A model generated the notes under the pieces. The model searched no databases, had not been told where the DNA came from, and worked only from the letters and a program-made list of their open reading frames with translations. A stretch of 16,319 bases of DNA from Pleurocapsa sp. MO_226.B13. Lineage in GTDB: Bacteria; Cyanobacteriota; Cyanobacteriia; Cyanobacteriales; Xenococcaceae. Location: positions 1 through 16,319 of the forward strand of contig JASJEI010000254.1 of assembly GCA_030064795.1 (NCBI GenBank), in the 5' to 3' direction. The position numbers and the translations under genes are program-made. Position 1 is the first letter of the stretch, and every line of letters starts with the position of its first letter. This document shows, piece by piece, positions 1 to 6,665 of the stretch.

Positions 1-1
1 T

Positions 2-343
2 GAGGCCAACTTTATTCGCTTACAAAATGAGTTGATTAAGGGATTAGACTCGTTATTTGTCTTCGTAGAGCATCCCGAGGTGGAAGCCACCAATAATCGC
101 AGTGAGCGAAATGTTCGTCGTGAAGCAGAAATTCGCAAGGGTGGAAGAACTAGCAAAAGCGATCGTGGTGCCAAGCGACGTAGTATCATTATGACCGTGC
201 TGGCTACCTTAAATACTCGCTTCCCCAAATTCACCCTCGACCATTTGCTCTCAGAAGTTAAGCGTTGGATGAATGAGGGTTGTTCACTATTTCATTTAGA
301 GCTGGAAGGACTGAAGAAAGCTAACGCACCCCCAGTTACCTAA
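2..343 (+). CDS. IS66-like transposase, C-terminal fragment (cut by window edge)
   Basis: The reading frame is open from the left edge of the window, so only the C-terminal part of about 113 residues is visible. It carries the pattern TNNRSERNVRR followed by a basic stretch (RKGGRTSKSDRGAKRR). This matches the C-terminal catalytic segment of IS66-type DDE transposases, where the TNN-x-x-ER motif supplies the last acidic catalytic residue. A TTG at 32 could be read as a start, but nothing supports initiation there because the frame continues upstream. The gene ends in a normal stop and the next transposase follows about 100 bases later. No terminal inverted repeat could be recognised downstream, so whether the element is intact cannot be judged. 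Family assignment rests on this one motif block. Confidence 0.68.
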   Translation, partial: EANFIRLQNELIKGLDSLFVFVEHPEVEATNNRSERNVRREAEIRKGGRTSKSDRGAKRRSIIMTVLATLNTRFPKFTLDHLLSEVKRWMNEGCSLFHLELEGLKKANAPPVT

Positions 344-370
344 AATACTCTCACTAGTTTTACCCCTAGA

Positions 371-393
371 CTTGAAGACAAACTGTCTTCAAG
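371..393. repeat. Perfect 10-bp inverted repeat (hairpin) between two transposase genes
   Basis: Arms CTTGAAGACA (371-380) and TGTCTTCAAG (384-393) are exact reverse complements with a 3-base loop (AAC). No run of T follows on either strand, so it is not a typical Rho-independent terminator. Its place between the IS66-like fragment and the next transposase suggests an insertion-sequence end or a structure shielding the downstream transposase from read-through. This role is inference. Confidence 0.55.
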
Positions 394-447
394 CTCGTCA
401 TCAACGAAAATAGACACCTACTTATAAATACTTAATTATCAATAATC

Positions 448-1776
448 TTGACTCAATCTGCCCAAAAAATACAACAATTTAGAAGCAAAGCCTATCAACT
501 ATTAGGAGGGGCTAAAGATGCTACCTTTGATTTAATGGATGCGGTTCTGGTCACCCGAAACATTTATTCTTTTGCGGAATTATCACTCTCCCCAGTGTTC
601 CGACGAAAGTGGCCGAGTCTCTATGAAGCCCTGGATGATTGTCGCCCGAATCGTCAGAAGTTAATGAAACTCTATCTTAGAGAAATCCCCACCAACTTAC
701 AAAGGCCAATCATAGCAGGAGACCATACTCCTTGGCCGAGAACCGAAGCACCAACCCTTAAGGATAGAACTTATGAACATGGGGCAAAAGTGATTTCGGG
801 TAAACCGATTACTCTCGGTCATGGTTATAGTACCGTAGCTTGGATTCCTGAAGAAAAGGGAAGTTGGGCACTACCTTTAAGGCATGAAAGAATCACTTCT
901 TTTGAAACCCCTATTAGCAAAGCAGCTTTTCAGCTTAGACAAGTATGCAAACATCTAAAACAAAGACCGATTAGTTTATGGGATAGTGAGTACGGTTGTG
1001 CCAAGTTTGTCCAACTGACAGCAGAGCTCAATGCAGATAAATTAATGCGTTTACGTCCCAATCGTTGTGTTTTTGGTGCGCCTCCCCCCTATCCAGGAAC
1101 AGGAAGACCAGCCAAACATGGTCATAAAATGAAGTTATCTGACCCCACAACCTGGGGTCTTCCTGTTGAATCAATTGAAATTGATGACCCAACTTGGGGA
1201 GTCATAGAAATTCAACGATGGAGTCAGTTTCATTTTTACCATTCCGCTGACCATCCTATGGAAATTATTCGGATTCAACGCCAAGGAAAAGGACTCTCGA
1301 AAAAGGCAGCCAAGCCGATGTGGTTAGCTTGGATTGGCTTGGAAAAACTCTCTCTTGAATCCCTATGGCAGCATTACTTAAGACGCTTTGCTATTGAACA
1401 TTGGAACCGATTTCTTAAACAAAGATTACATTGGACAAAAGCTAAATTGGGAACCACAGAAAAGGGGCAGCGATGGAGTGATTTGATGCCCCTTTTAACG
1501 TGGCAATTATGGTTGGCTCGTGAGATTATAGAAGATAACCCACTTCCTTGGCAAAAGCCTCAACCAAAAGAGAAATTAACCCCTGGAAGGGTTTCCCAGA
1601 GCATACCTGGAGTTTTAGTCGCGATTGGCACTCCTGCTAAATCGCCAAAACCTCGCGGAAAGTCTCCTGGTTGGGAAACAGATAAAAAAAGGAAGAAAAA
1701 AACCCGTTATCCAGTAGTTAAAAAGACAGTAACTCGAAAGAAAAAAGGGGAAAAAGAACAAAAAGAAGCCGCTTAA
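448..1776 (+). CDS. DDE transposase (IS4/IS701-like superfamily, cyanobacterial type)
   Basis: A 442-residue transposase of an RNase H-fold DDE type that I associate with cyanobacteria. The three catalytic acids are visible: D92 in GDHTPWPR, D179 in LWDSEYG, and E317 in the RRFAIEHWNRFLKQ helix, the Y/R-x-x-IE signature of the IS4/IS701 group. Lys/Arg-rich stretches fill the last 40 residues, probably for DNA contact. The frame begins with TTG at 448 just after an in-frame stop at 433-435, so no longer form is possible; no clear Shine-Dalgarno is seen. The ORF has no internal stop or frameshift, so it may be functional. I could not pair terminal inverted repeats on the two sides (344-447 and 1777-1870), so the element borders stay open. 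The family call is firm and the exact IS group is not. Confidence 0.85.
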   Translation: MTQSAQKIQQFRSKAYQLLGGAKDATFDLMDAVLVTRNIYSFAELSLSPVFRRKWPSLYEALDDCRPNRQKLMKLYLREIPTNLQRPIIAGDHTPWPRTEAPTLKDRTYEHGAKVISGKPITLGHGYSTVAWIPEEKGSWALPLRHERITSFETPISKAAFQLRQVCKHLKQRPISLWDSEYGCAKFVQLTAELNADKLMRLRPNRCVFGAPPPYPGTGRPAKHGHKMKLSDPTTWGLPVESIEIDDPTWGVIEIQRWSQFHFYHSADHPMEIIRIQRQGKGLSKKAAKPMWLAWIGLEKLSLESLWQHYLRRFAIEHWNRFLKQRLHWTKAKLGTTEKGQRWSDLMPLLTWQLWLAREIIEDNPLPWQKPQPKEKLTPGRVSQSIPGVLVAIGTPAKSPKPRGKSPGWETDKKRKKKTRYPVVKKTVTRKKKGEKEQKEAA

Positions 1777-1870
1777 AACAAATATTTAAACTATCACCAT
1801 TATTCTGAGCTTTGTTGACAAGCTGAGTAAAATTCTCATGCGTCCCAGTATTTGAACTGTACCGTTTAGT

Positions 1871-2101
1871 TTGGTGGTAGGGGGAGTTAGTCTAAACTCC
1901 AGTCCTAAAGAGAAGGAAATTTTCGAGCTTTATGCGAGAGGACTTTCTCTGACCGACATTATGCAAGAGTTAGAGATTTCTAAATCTACAATCAATACGC
2001 ATATGGAATCCATTAGGGCTAAGTTTGAAGTCACTTCTAACCGAGAAATCATCACCAAGTATCAAATCAATCGCTTGAAACCTCGTCTCAAAGGTCAGTA
2101 A
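1871..2101 (+). CDS. Orphan LuxR/GerE-type helix-turn-helix protein
   Basis: A 76-residue protein that is almost entirely a GerE (LuxR C-terminal) DNA-binding domain. S-P-K-E-K-E-I-F-E-L at residues ~11-20 corresponds to the usual T-x-R-E-x-E-V-L helix. LSLTDIMQELEISKSTINTH (~26-45) is the helix-turn-helix, with the recognition helix starting at STINTH. There is no receiver or ligand-binding domain. The frame opens only at 1856 after a TGA, and the candidate starts are TTG 1871 or GTG 1874, neither with a clear ribosome-binding site. A hairpin (arms GGAGTT 1883-1888 and AACTCC 1895-1900) covers the first codons. It may be a stand-alone regulator like GerE, or the tail of a longer LuxR protein cut by the neighbouring insertion sequence. 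Its 3' end overlaps the 3' end of the convergent holA-like gene by 7 bases. Confidence 0.72.
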   Translation: MVVGGVSLNSSPKEKEIFELYARGLSLTDIMQELEISKSTINTHMESIRAKFEVTSNREIITKYQINRLKPRLKGQ

Positions 2102-2985
2102 CAACACATTAACATCAACCTAGCAGCTAGATCGCAAGTATTGTATTGCAGCCGTCTTTGGGTATCTTCAATTAGCCTATTTAGCCAAATTAACTGTTCG
2201 ATTGAGATCTGCTCTAACTCTTGACGTAGGAAATAAAGCCGTTTGACATTACCAATTCCAGCCAACTTAGCAATATCCTTATCATTTAGATTTTGTTTCA
2301 GGGCGATCGCCGTCTGCAATAATAGATTAAATTGGGTTCTCAAACTAGCCAAAACCACCTTATCTGGTACATGACTCTTCAACTTGGTCAGATAAGCAGG
2401 AATTTCTCCCCGTCTTTTGTGAAGAATCATCTCTTTTAGCTCGATTGCCGTAGCATATTCGGAGGGAATGACCTGCCGAACTAAATCTAAGGTGGGGTTG
2501 GTGGACAGCAGAGCCACGGTTGACAGTCCGGAACGTAACATGGGGAAATTGTTATTGAGAGCCAATCTGAGGTATTCTTTTACTTCAAAACTTAGATTCA
2601 AGCCCAATTGTCCTGCATAAAAGTCAATACCTCGCTCGATCTCTTTTTTGTGACAATTACTAGGTAAGTCTGCATGGCTGACTAGATAGGGTTTTAGTGC
2701 CTGACCGACTTTGGTACGATTGTCCCAACTCTGGCTGACGATCAACAAGAGATTTGGAGATTTGACCAAGCGGGGAATTAATTTCAAATCCAACTTCAAA
2801 TCCCGTTGGCTTGTCTCTAGTAAAGTAGCGGTACGAGGGGAAATTAAATTACGGTTCAAACATTCAAGATCAGCCTGTTGGGGTTCAGATGAGGTGTGAT
2901 ATTTATTTAATTCATGGCTTTTTAAAATGTACTTAATTTGTTCTTGAATTAGGGTTTTATCGTTCCCTGTGAATAAGAAAATCAT
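2095..2985 (-). CDS. holA-like: HolA-like DNA polymerase III delta subunit (clamp-loader wrench), divergent
   Basis: A 296-residue protein resembling the delta subunit of bacterial clamp loaders, which opens the beta ring during loading. The start MIFLFTGNDKTLIQEQIKYIL matches the delta pattern (hydrophobic strand, TGxD, L-I-x-x-x-I). A middle strand 'SPNLLLIVSQ' fits the AAA+ fold without a Walker A motif, as expected for delta. The C-terminal half (from ~residue 190) is helical, like the delta collar domain, with the typical KEMILHKRRGEIPAYL region followed by LRTQFNLLLQTAIAL. It is shorter than the usual 330-340 residues. It is the last gene of the minus-strand operon, 83 bases after dnaX, with a strong hairpin in that gap. 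ATG at 2985 is the first codon of the conserved strand, so the start is sound. Sequence identity to housekeeping HolA looks low, so this is probably an accessory paralogue. Confidence 0.75.
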   Translation of the reverse strand: MIFLFTGNDKTLIQEQIKYILKSHELNKYHTSSEPQQADLECLNRNLISPRTATLLETSQRDLKLDLKLIPRLVKSPNLLLIVSQSWDNRTKVGQALKPYLVSHADLPSNCHKKEIERGIDFYAGQLGLNLSFEVKEYLRLALNNNFPMLRSGLSTVALLSTNPTLDLVRQVIPSEYATAIELKEMILHKRRGEIPAYLTKLKSHVPDKVVLASLRTQFNLLLQTAIALKQNLNDKDIAKLAGIGNVKRLYFLRQELEQISIEQLIWLNRLIEDTQRRLQYNTCDLAARLMLMCCY

Positions 2986-3014
2986 AGTTTTTTAAATATT
3001 GAAACTACAAGTAG

Positions 3015-3042
3015 CCAGTTCTAGAACAGTTTCTAGAACTGG
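3015..3042 (-). repeat. Perfect 12-bp inverted repeat between dnaX-like and holA-like genes
   Basis: Arms CCAGTTCTAGAA (3015-3026) and TTCTAGAACTGG (3031-3042) pair exactly around a 4-base loop. In the minus-strand transcript the hairpin lies after the dnaX stop and before the holA start. It is not followed by a U-tract, so a leaky attenuator, an RNA-processing or stability element, or a protein operator is more likely than a full terminator. A second small palindrome, CTACAAGTAG, follows at about 3005-3014. Confidence 0.7.
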
Positions 3043-3068
3043 AGTTAACACCGAATCAAGTCCTCATG

Positions 3069-4487
3069 TTAATTGGAGTCGGGTTGATTGTTTTGGGGAT
3101 AGGACGAGTAGGGCAAGTTGGTCTGAGGACTTAGAGGCATTTGATACCTGACCTTACCAGTATTGCCAGGTTGGTATTGGGTTGGTTGTCCGTTAGGCAT
3201 ATTGGGCAGATTATTGGTATTAACTGCAAATTGCTCGGACTGTACCCCACTTGGGGTAACATTTTGAGTGGCATAGCGAGCCGTCACTCGATCGTTAACC
3301 TGTTCGTAGTTGGCTGGTTGAGTAAGCAAGTGCTGGTAATTATTGAATTGCGCTCGCTCTCCCGCTCGCTCGTCCATCTGATATTGAGACTGGGGTTGTG
3401 GTTGATATTGGATTTGAGGCTGAGACTGGGGCTGAGGCTGAACTTCAGTCTGACTGGTGGGGTCATAATCACCCTCGTTAACATCCATAGGTTGCCAGAC
3501 CGTAGCAGCTTCGTACAAAGCCAAACGACAATTGATGATGGCATTTGAGCCTGATCCGAGCTTATTAGCAGCAGGAATAATTATACTCAATACTCGGTCG
3601 GCATTTAACGTTAGGCTCTTAGCGGTGTCCTTCATAGCCATTATGCCGATCAGGTAGTCGATTAAGGCAACTAGTATTCGTTGGGGATAAAATCCCTTGT
3701 CCGTCACTCTTTGCAAGATATTATTGATGCTGAAATAGTCAAGAGCGTTAAATGCGATTAACAGGCTTTGAATCTCAACTTCAGGAACTTGAGGACAGAG
3801 ATCTTCAACCGTAACTCGATCGCTTAGCGTACCCAACGTTTGCAAACACTGTCTGAGCGAACCTTTATTATATTCATAAATTCGGTGAGCCTCTGGTTCG
3901 GTCAGGGGGATTTGTTCGCGATCGGCAACGTTGAGTAGATACCCCGTTACCAGATCTCTATCCACAGTTTGAAAACGAAGAATTCTCGACCTAGACCTAA
4001 TGGTTTCTAATAGCTTTTCTTCTTCAGTGGTACAGAGTAAGAAGATCGTGTCTTGGGGTGGGTCTTCTAAGAGTTTGAGCATGGCATTTTGTGCCGACTT
4101 ACTCATTTGATGGCACTCGTCCACAATCAAGACTCGGTACTTTGACCCAATCGCGTGAAGCTGGCATCTTTCAATGATCTCTCGGACATCATCAACTCCG
4201 TTTTTATCGGCTCCGTTAATCTCGGTAATTGCTAGATGCCGATCTTGGAGGTGACTCTGACAACTATCACACTGATTACAGGGTTCGATTCCCTGATGAT
4301 TGGTACAGTTTAAAGCTCTAGCCATGATTCTAGCTAGAGTAGTCTTGCCAGAACCAGAAGCTCCAACCAGTAGAAAAGTAGTCTGTAACTCTGGTTGAGC
4401 CAAGCTAGCCTTAGCAATCTCTACGGCTACAGACTGTCCTACAACTTGGTCGAATCGGAGCGGACGATACTTAATTGGTAAGTTCAT
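3069..4487 (-). CDS. dnaX-like: DnaX-like clamp-loader ATPase (gamma/tau type), accessory paralogue
   Basis: A 472-residue AAA+ ATPase of the clamp-loader gamma/tau family, which uses ATP to load a sliding clamp on DNA. In order: KYRPLRFDQVVGQ (6-18); Walker A GASGSGKTT (42-50); the four-cysteine zinc module C61, C70, C73, C76; Walker B VLIVDE (119-124) followed by CHQMS; NAMLKLLEDPP (134-144); sensor 1 with T153/T154; the arginine-finger region IRSRSRILRF (163-172), where the usual Ser-Arg-Cys reads Ser-Arg-Ser; and sensor 2 GSLRQCL (~214-220). A helical collar follows. From about residue 345 the protein becomes a Gln/Pro/Asn/Tyr-rich, probably disordered tail with no recognisable tau polymerase-binding domain. 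No intein is seen. It lies between the clamp and delta genes in one minus-strand operon. The catalytic residues are intact, so activity is expected. Confidence 0.92.
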   Translation of the reverse strand: MNLPIKYRPLRFDQVVGQSVAVEIAKASLAQPELQTTFLLVGASGSGKTTLARIMARALNCTNHQGIEPCNQCDSCQSHLQDRHLAITEINGADKNGVDDVREIIERCQLHAIGSKYRVLIVDECHQMSKSAQNAMLKLLEDPPQDTIFLLCTTEEEKLLETIRSRSRILRFQTVDRDLVTGYLLNVADREQIPLTEPEAHRIYEYNKGSLRQCLQTLGTLSDRVTVEDLCPQVPEVEIQSLLIAFNALDYFSINNILQRVTDKGFYPQRILVALIDYLIGIMAMKDTAKSLTLNADRVLSIIIPAANKLGSGSNAIINCRLALYEAATVWQPMDVNEGDYDPTSQTEVQPQPQSQPQIQYQPQPQSQYQMDERAGERAQFNNYQHLLTQPANYEQVNDRVTARYATQNVTPSGVQSEQFAVNTNNLPNMPNGQPTQYQPGNTGKVRYQMPLSPQTNLPYSSYPQNNQPDSN

Positions 4488-4595
4488 AAATCGATCGTTA
4501 AAATTCTACGCACCCAGACCTGAAAATAGCCCCGAAGCCGCGAAACCGCGAAGCCCAAAGTTTTAAAAGATCTGAGTGTTTTTTATCTATTTCCC

Positions 4596-4611
4596 TAGTC
4601 CGACAGGACTA
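4596..4611 (-). repeat. Small hairpin at the clamp stop codon
   Basis: TAGTCC (4596-4601) and GGACTA (4606-4611) form a 6-bp stem with a 4-base loop. The stem overlaps the clamp gene's stop codon (4609-4611) in the minus-strand message. No U-tract follows directly, so partial termination or mRNA processing between clamp and dnaX is possible. The same 121-base gap holds an imperfect repeat of CCGCGAA units near 4531-4553. Confidence 0.4.
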
Positions 4612-5814
4612 ATCTTGGACCACTAACTGAGTCAAGCAGTACATCGTATTGTCATCCCGAATCAAAATATGATTGGTTGGCTCATCTTCTCCCTCATCGG
4701 GTTCCAAATCCAGTTTGAACATGACCGTCTCCGACTCAACTGAAGCGATCGCCTTGAGCAAGTAGTCGATGTATAAATTTAGCTTGATGGTCTCATTCGA
4801 GTTATTGCGTAAGTAGACATTTTCCGCACCACTACCAGTTTCAGTAGACTGTATTAGCTGGCAAGTTTCTCCTTCAATTTTAAATTCCACCTCTGAAGAC
4901 ATTACTTGATGCCTTTTCAAAGCGTCGAGCAAATCGCTTTTATTGAATTCTATTTCTACATCATTCCCCTCAACTGACTGCTTAATCTTTTCTAAGTCTG
5001 GATATCTTCCTTTGAGAGTTTGAATATTGCACCGCACGTTCGCCCAATCAAACCTGACCGAGCGTTCGGCTACCGATAGGGTAAAATCCTCGGCATAACT
5101 GGCGATAAAAGTAGCTGCTTTCTTGGGCAAAACTATAGTGACATCTTCTATACCGTTGAGGTCATTGGTTAAGATCGACTCTACAGTCATAGTCACTGTC
5201 CCCATACCAGGTTCGGATATTCCCGTTAAGGTTAGCTGTAGCTTCTTTGAGTCTACATCTTCTACTTCATCTGGATCTGCTGGCTTAATTTGCAGACATA
5301 CCCCACTGGTAATTTCCTTGGTGTCGTTGTTGAGAAAGGGTACAATCTTGTCCAAAGCCTGTTTGAATTTTGCCGCTTCGATCTTAGCCAAGGGACTGTA
5401 CTCTGAAGTATCTAGGGGTATTACATCTTTGTAGGTGACTAAACTGTGTTGGTAAGTCCCTTTTTGATTGGAAATAGTAACCCGTTCCTCACTCAAGGTC
5501 AACTTTTGATTGGAGCCATCCAAATTACTAGCCAGGTTTTTGAGCTGTCTACAACTTACTTGTATCGGCATCGACGAAAAAGCTTTATTAGCCTTATGTC
5601 TAATCTCGACTCCTATATCTCCTCCAATACTAAAGATACTTTGAGCATTACCCACTTCAATCTTTAACCGATCCAAACCCTGCTTGTTACTGCTGACTGC
5701 TGCATTGAGCAAGTTCAAGTTTTCGGTCAGCACTTTTGGTTTGATGGTTAAGGTGCATCCGTTGGCTTTAGCTTTAGTAGTAGTTTTGTTAGTGGTAGTC
5801 TTAGTTCTGGGCAT
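4609..5814 (-). CDS. dnaN-like: Divergent DNA polymerase III beta sliding clamp
   Basis: A 401-residue protein with the length and strand pattern of a bacterial beta clamp, the ring that tethers polymerases and repair enzymes to DNA. The N-terminal domain starts at LTIKPKVLTENLNLLNAAVSS (~22-42) and contains IGVEI at a conserved position. The middle domain begins near AAKFKQALDKIVPFLNND. The C-terminal domain runs from the conserved 'LKGRYPDLEKI' block through FNKSDLLDALKRHQVM. Beyond the usual 365-380 residues it has an N-terminal extension of about 18 residues rich in Thr and Lys (MPRTKTTTNKTTTKAKANG). Overall identity to housekeeping DnaN looks low, so this is a second, specialised clamp. 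It lies 51 bases downstream of the UDG gene and 121 upstream of dnaX, which argues that the loader acts on this clamp. Start is ATG 5814; no Shine-Dalgarno is evident. Confidence 0.85.
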   Translation of the reverse strand: MPRTKTTTNKTTTKAKANGCTLTIKPKVLTENLNLLNAAVSSNKQGLDRLKIEVGNAQSIFSIGGDIGVEIRHKANKAFSSMPIQVSCRQLKNLASNLDGSNQKLTLSEERVTISNQKGTYQHSLVTYKDVIPLDTSEYSPLAKIEAAKFKQALDKIVPFLNNDTKEITSGVCLQIKPADPDEVEDVDSKKLQLTLTGISEPGMGTVTMTVESILTNDLNGIEDVTIVLPKKAATFIASYAEDFTLSVAERSVRFDWANVRCNIQTLKGRYPDLEKIKQSVEGNDVEIEFNKSDLLDALKRHQVMSSEVEFKIEGETCQLIQSTETGSGAENVYLRNNSNETIKLNLYIDYLLKAIASVESETVMFKLDLEPDEGEDEPTNHILIRDDNTMYCLTQLVVQD

Positions 5815-5828
5815 AATCTATTGATTCT

Positions 5829-5846
5829 ATAACGTTTTATCGTTAT
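5829..5846 (-). repeat. Inverted repeat between UDG and clamp genes
   Basis: ATAACG (5829-5834) and CGTTAT (5841-5846) form a 6-bp stem with a 6-base loop in the 51-base gap ahead of the clamp start. T residues follow on the plus strand, but no plus-strand gene ends here, so a terminator reading is not supported. In the operon message it would sit 15 bases before the clamp ATG, where it could act as an operator or a translation-control hairpin. Confidence 0.4.
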
Positions 5847-5865
5847 TTTTAAGGCGTTAGCCGTC

Positions 5866-6513
5866 TTAGAAGTTCTCAGTTTTCAGTCTGGTTAAGAAAA
5901 GCTTTACCCGACACAAAACCTGCCACACTTCCCACTTGGGGCTGTGTTCGCTTAACTGGGGTTGTCTCAATAGATAGGCTGGATGATAAGTCACCCAGAC
6001 TGGATACTCGAAATATTGATGTCGAACTCGCATCAGTTTTTCAAACTTACCCGAACTATTAAGAATGGCTTTAGCTGCCACCTGACCCAAACATAAAATC
6101 GCTTTGGGTTTAACTAAGGCAATTTCGCTTTGTAAGAATCCCCAACAACTGCGACACTCTACCTTAGTAGGAGTGCGGTTATTAGGGGGACGACAGCGGA
6201 CTACGTTAGTTATGTACGTTGAATCTAACCCTACCGAATCCAGCATTATCTTGAGTAAAGCCCCTGATTCTCCCACAAATGCCAGACCCTCTTCATCCTC
6301 ATTCTTTCCCGGTCCTTCACCAACAATCAGTAGCTCGGCATCTTGCTTACCACGACCAGACACCACCTGGGTACGGGATTGGTGTAGACTGCAAGCACGA
6401 CAGTTAGTAGTGTATTGCGACAATTCCTGCCAAGAGTGACACGCCAGATTGGGATTGAATTCCAAACTCCCAGAGTCTTCTTCTAGTAACGATTTCAACC
6501 TAAATTTAGCCAT
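5866..6513 (-). CDS. Family 4 uracil-DNA glycosylase (iron-sulfur)
   Basis: A 215-residue uracil-DNA glycosylase of the [4Fe-4S] family 4 type, which removes uracil from DNA as the first step of base-excision repair. The four cluster cysteines are C38, C41, C107 and C123; the last two are 16 apart, as in the Thermus and archaeal enzymes. Motif A is GEGPGKNEDEEGLAFVGESG (65-84), with the GE-x-PG-x-x-E-D signature. RCRPPNNRTPT (106-116) is the family block, and HPAYLLR (177-183) is the uracil/intercalation loop. All catalytic elements are present. It is the first gene of a minus-strand operon with clamp and clamp-loader genes, suggesting repair coupled to their replication step. The start ATG is followed by a ~24-residue N-terminal extension. 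A long palindrome lies 5 bases upstream of the ATG. Confidence 0.93.
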   Translation of the reverse strand: MAKFRLKSLLEEDSGSLEFNPNLACHSWQELSQYTTNCRACSLHQSRTQVVSGRGKQDAELLIVGEGPGKNEDEEGLAFVGESGALLKIMLDSVGLDSTYITNVVRCRPPNNRTPTKVECRSCWGFLQSEIALVKPKAILCLGQVAAKAILNSSGKFEKLMRVRHQYFEYPVWVTYHPAYLLRQPQLSEHSPKWEVWQVLCRVKLFLTRLKTENF

Positions 6514-6517
6514 AAAA

Positions 6518-6546
6518 AATTAACCATAGTAATTACTTGGTTAATT
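6518..6546. promoter_or_regulatory. 29-bp near-perfect palindrome abutting the UDG start; candidate operator
   Basis: Arms AATTAACCA (6518-6526) and TGGTTAATT (6538-6546) are exact reverse complements. The 11 bases between them contain a second perfect palindrome, AGTAATTACT (6528-6537). The element lies immediately upstream of the UDG ATG in the 152-base region shared with the divergent toxin-antitoxin genes. This is the shape of an operator for a dimeric regulator. Which protein binds it is unknown; the adjacent antitoxin and the orphan LuxR-type protein are candidates. Confidence 0.5.
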
Positions 6547-6562
6547 TATGCCGTTAGGCAAT

Positions 6563-6609
6563 AAGTCTGATAATTAAGTCCAGACTTAGATGACGAATGG
6601 GTAATACCC
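6563..6609. promoter_or_regulatory. Two further inverted repeats in the divergent promoter region; candidate antitoxin operator
   Basis: AAGTCTG (6563-6569) and CAGACTT (6581-6587) form a 7-bp inverted repeat with an 11-base spacer. GGGTA-A-TACCC (6599-6609) is a second, compact one. They lie 57-103 bases upstream of the antitoxin ATG. A possible but weak promoter, TTGGTT (6624-6629) and TAGATT (6648-6653) with 18-base spacing, follows. Toxin-antitoxin pairs commonly repress themselves through such repeats, so this is the likeliest reading, by inference. Confidence 0.35.
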
Positions 6610-6665
6610 ACATACCCGCAAATTTGGTTAAACTATAGAAGTACTTGTAGATTACAATTTCAGTC

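Noticed and set aside
3141..3548. Plus-strand frame of 135 codons opposite the DnaX tail.
   Set aside because: It mirrors the low-complexity Gln/Pro tail of DnaX and has no domain of its own.
3069..4487. The idea that DnaX here is the housekeeping gamma/tau gene.
   Set aside because: The altered SRC motif, lack of a tau-type C-terminus and placement with a divergent clamp and delta favour a paralogue, though the rest of the genome would be needed to prove it.
5829..5851. Plus-strand hairpin followed by T residues, looking like a terminator.
   Set aside because: No plus-strand gene ends upstream of it; the genes here run on the minus strand.
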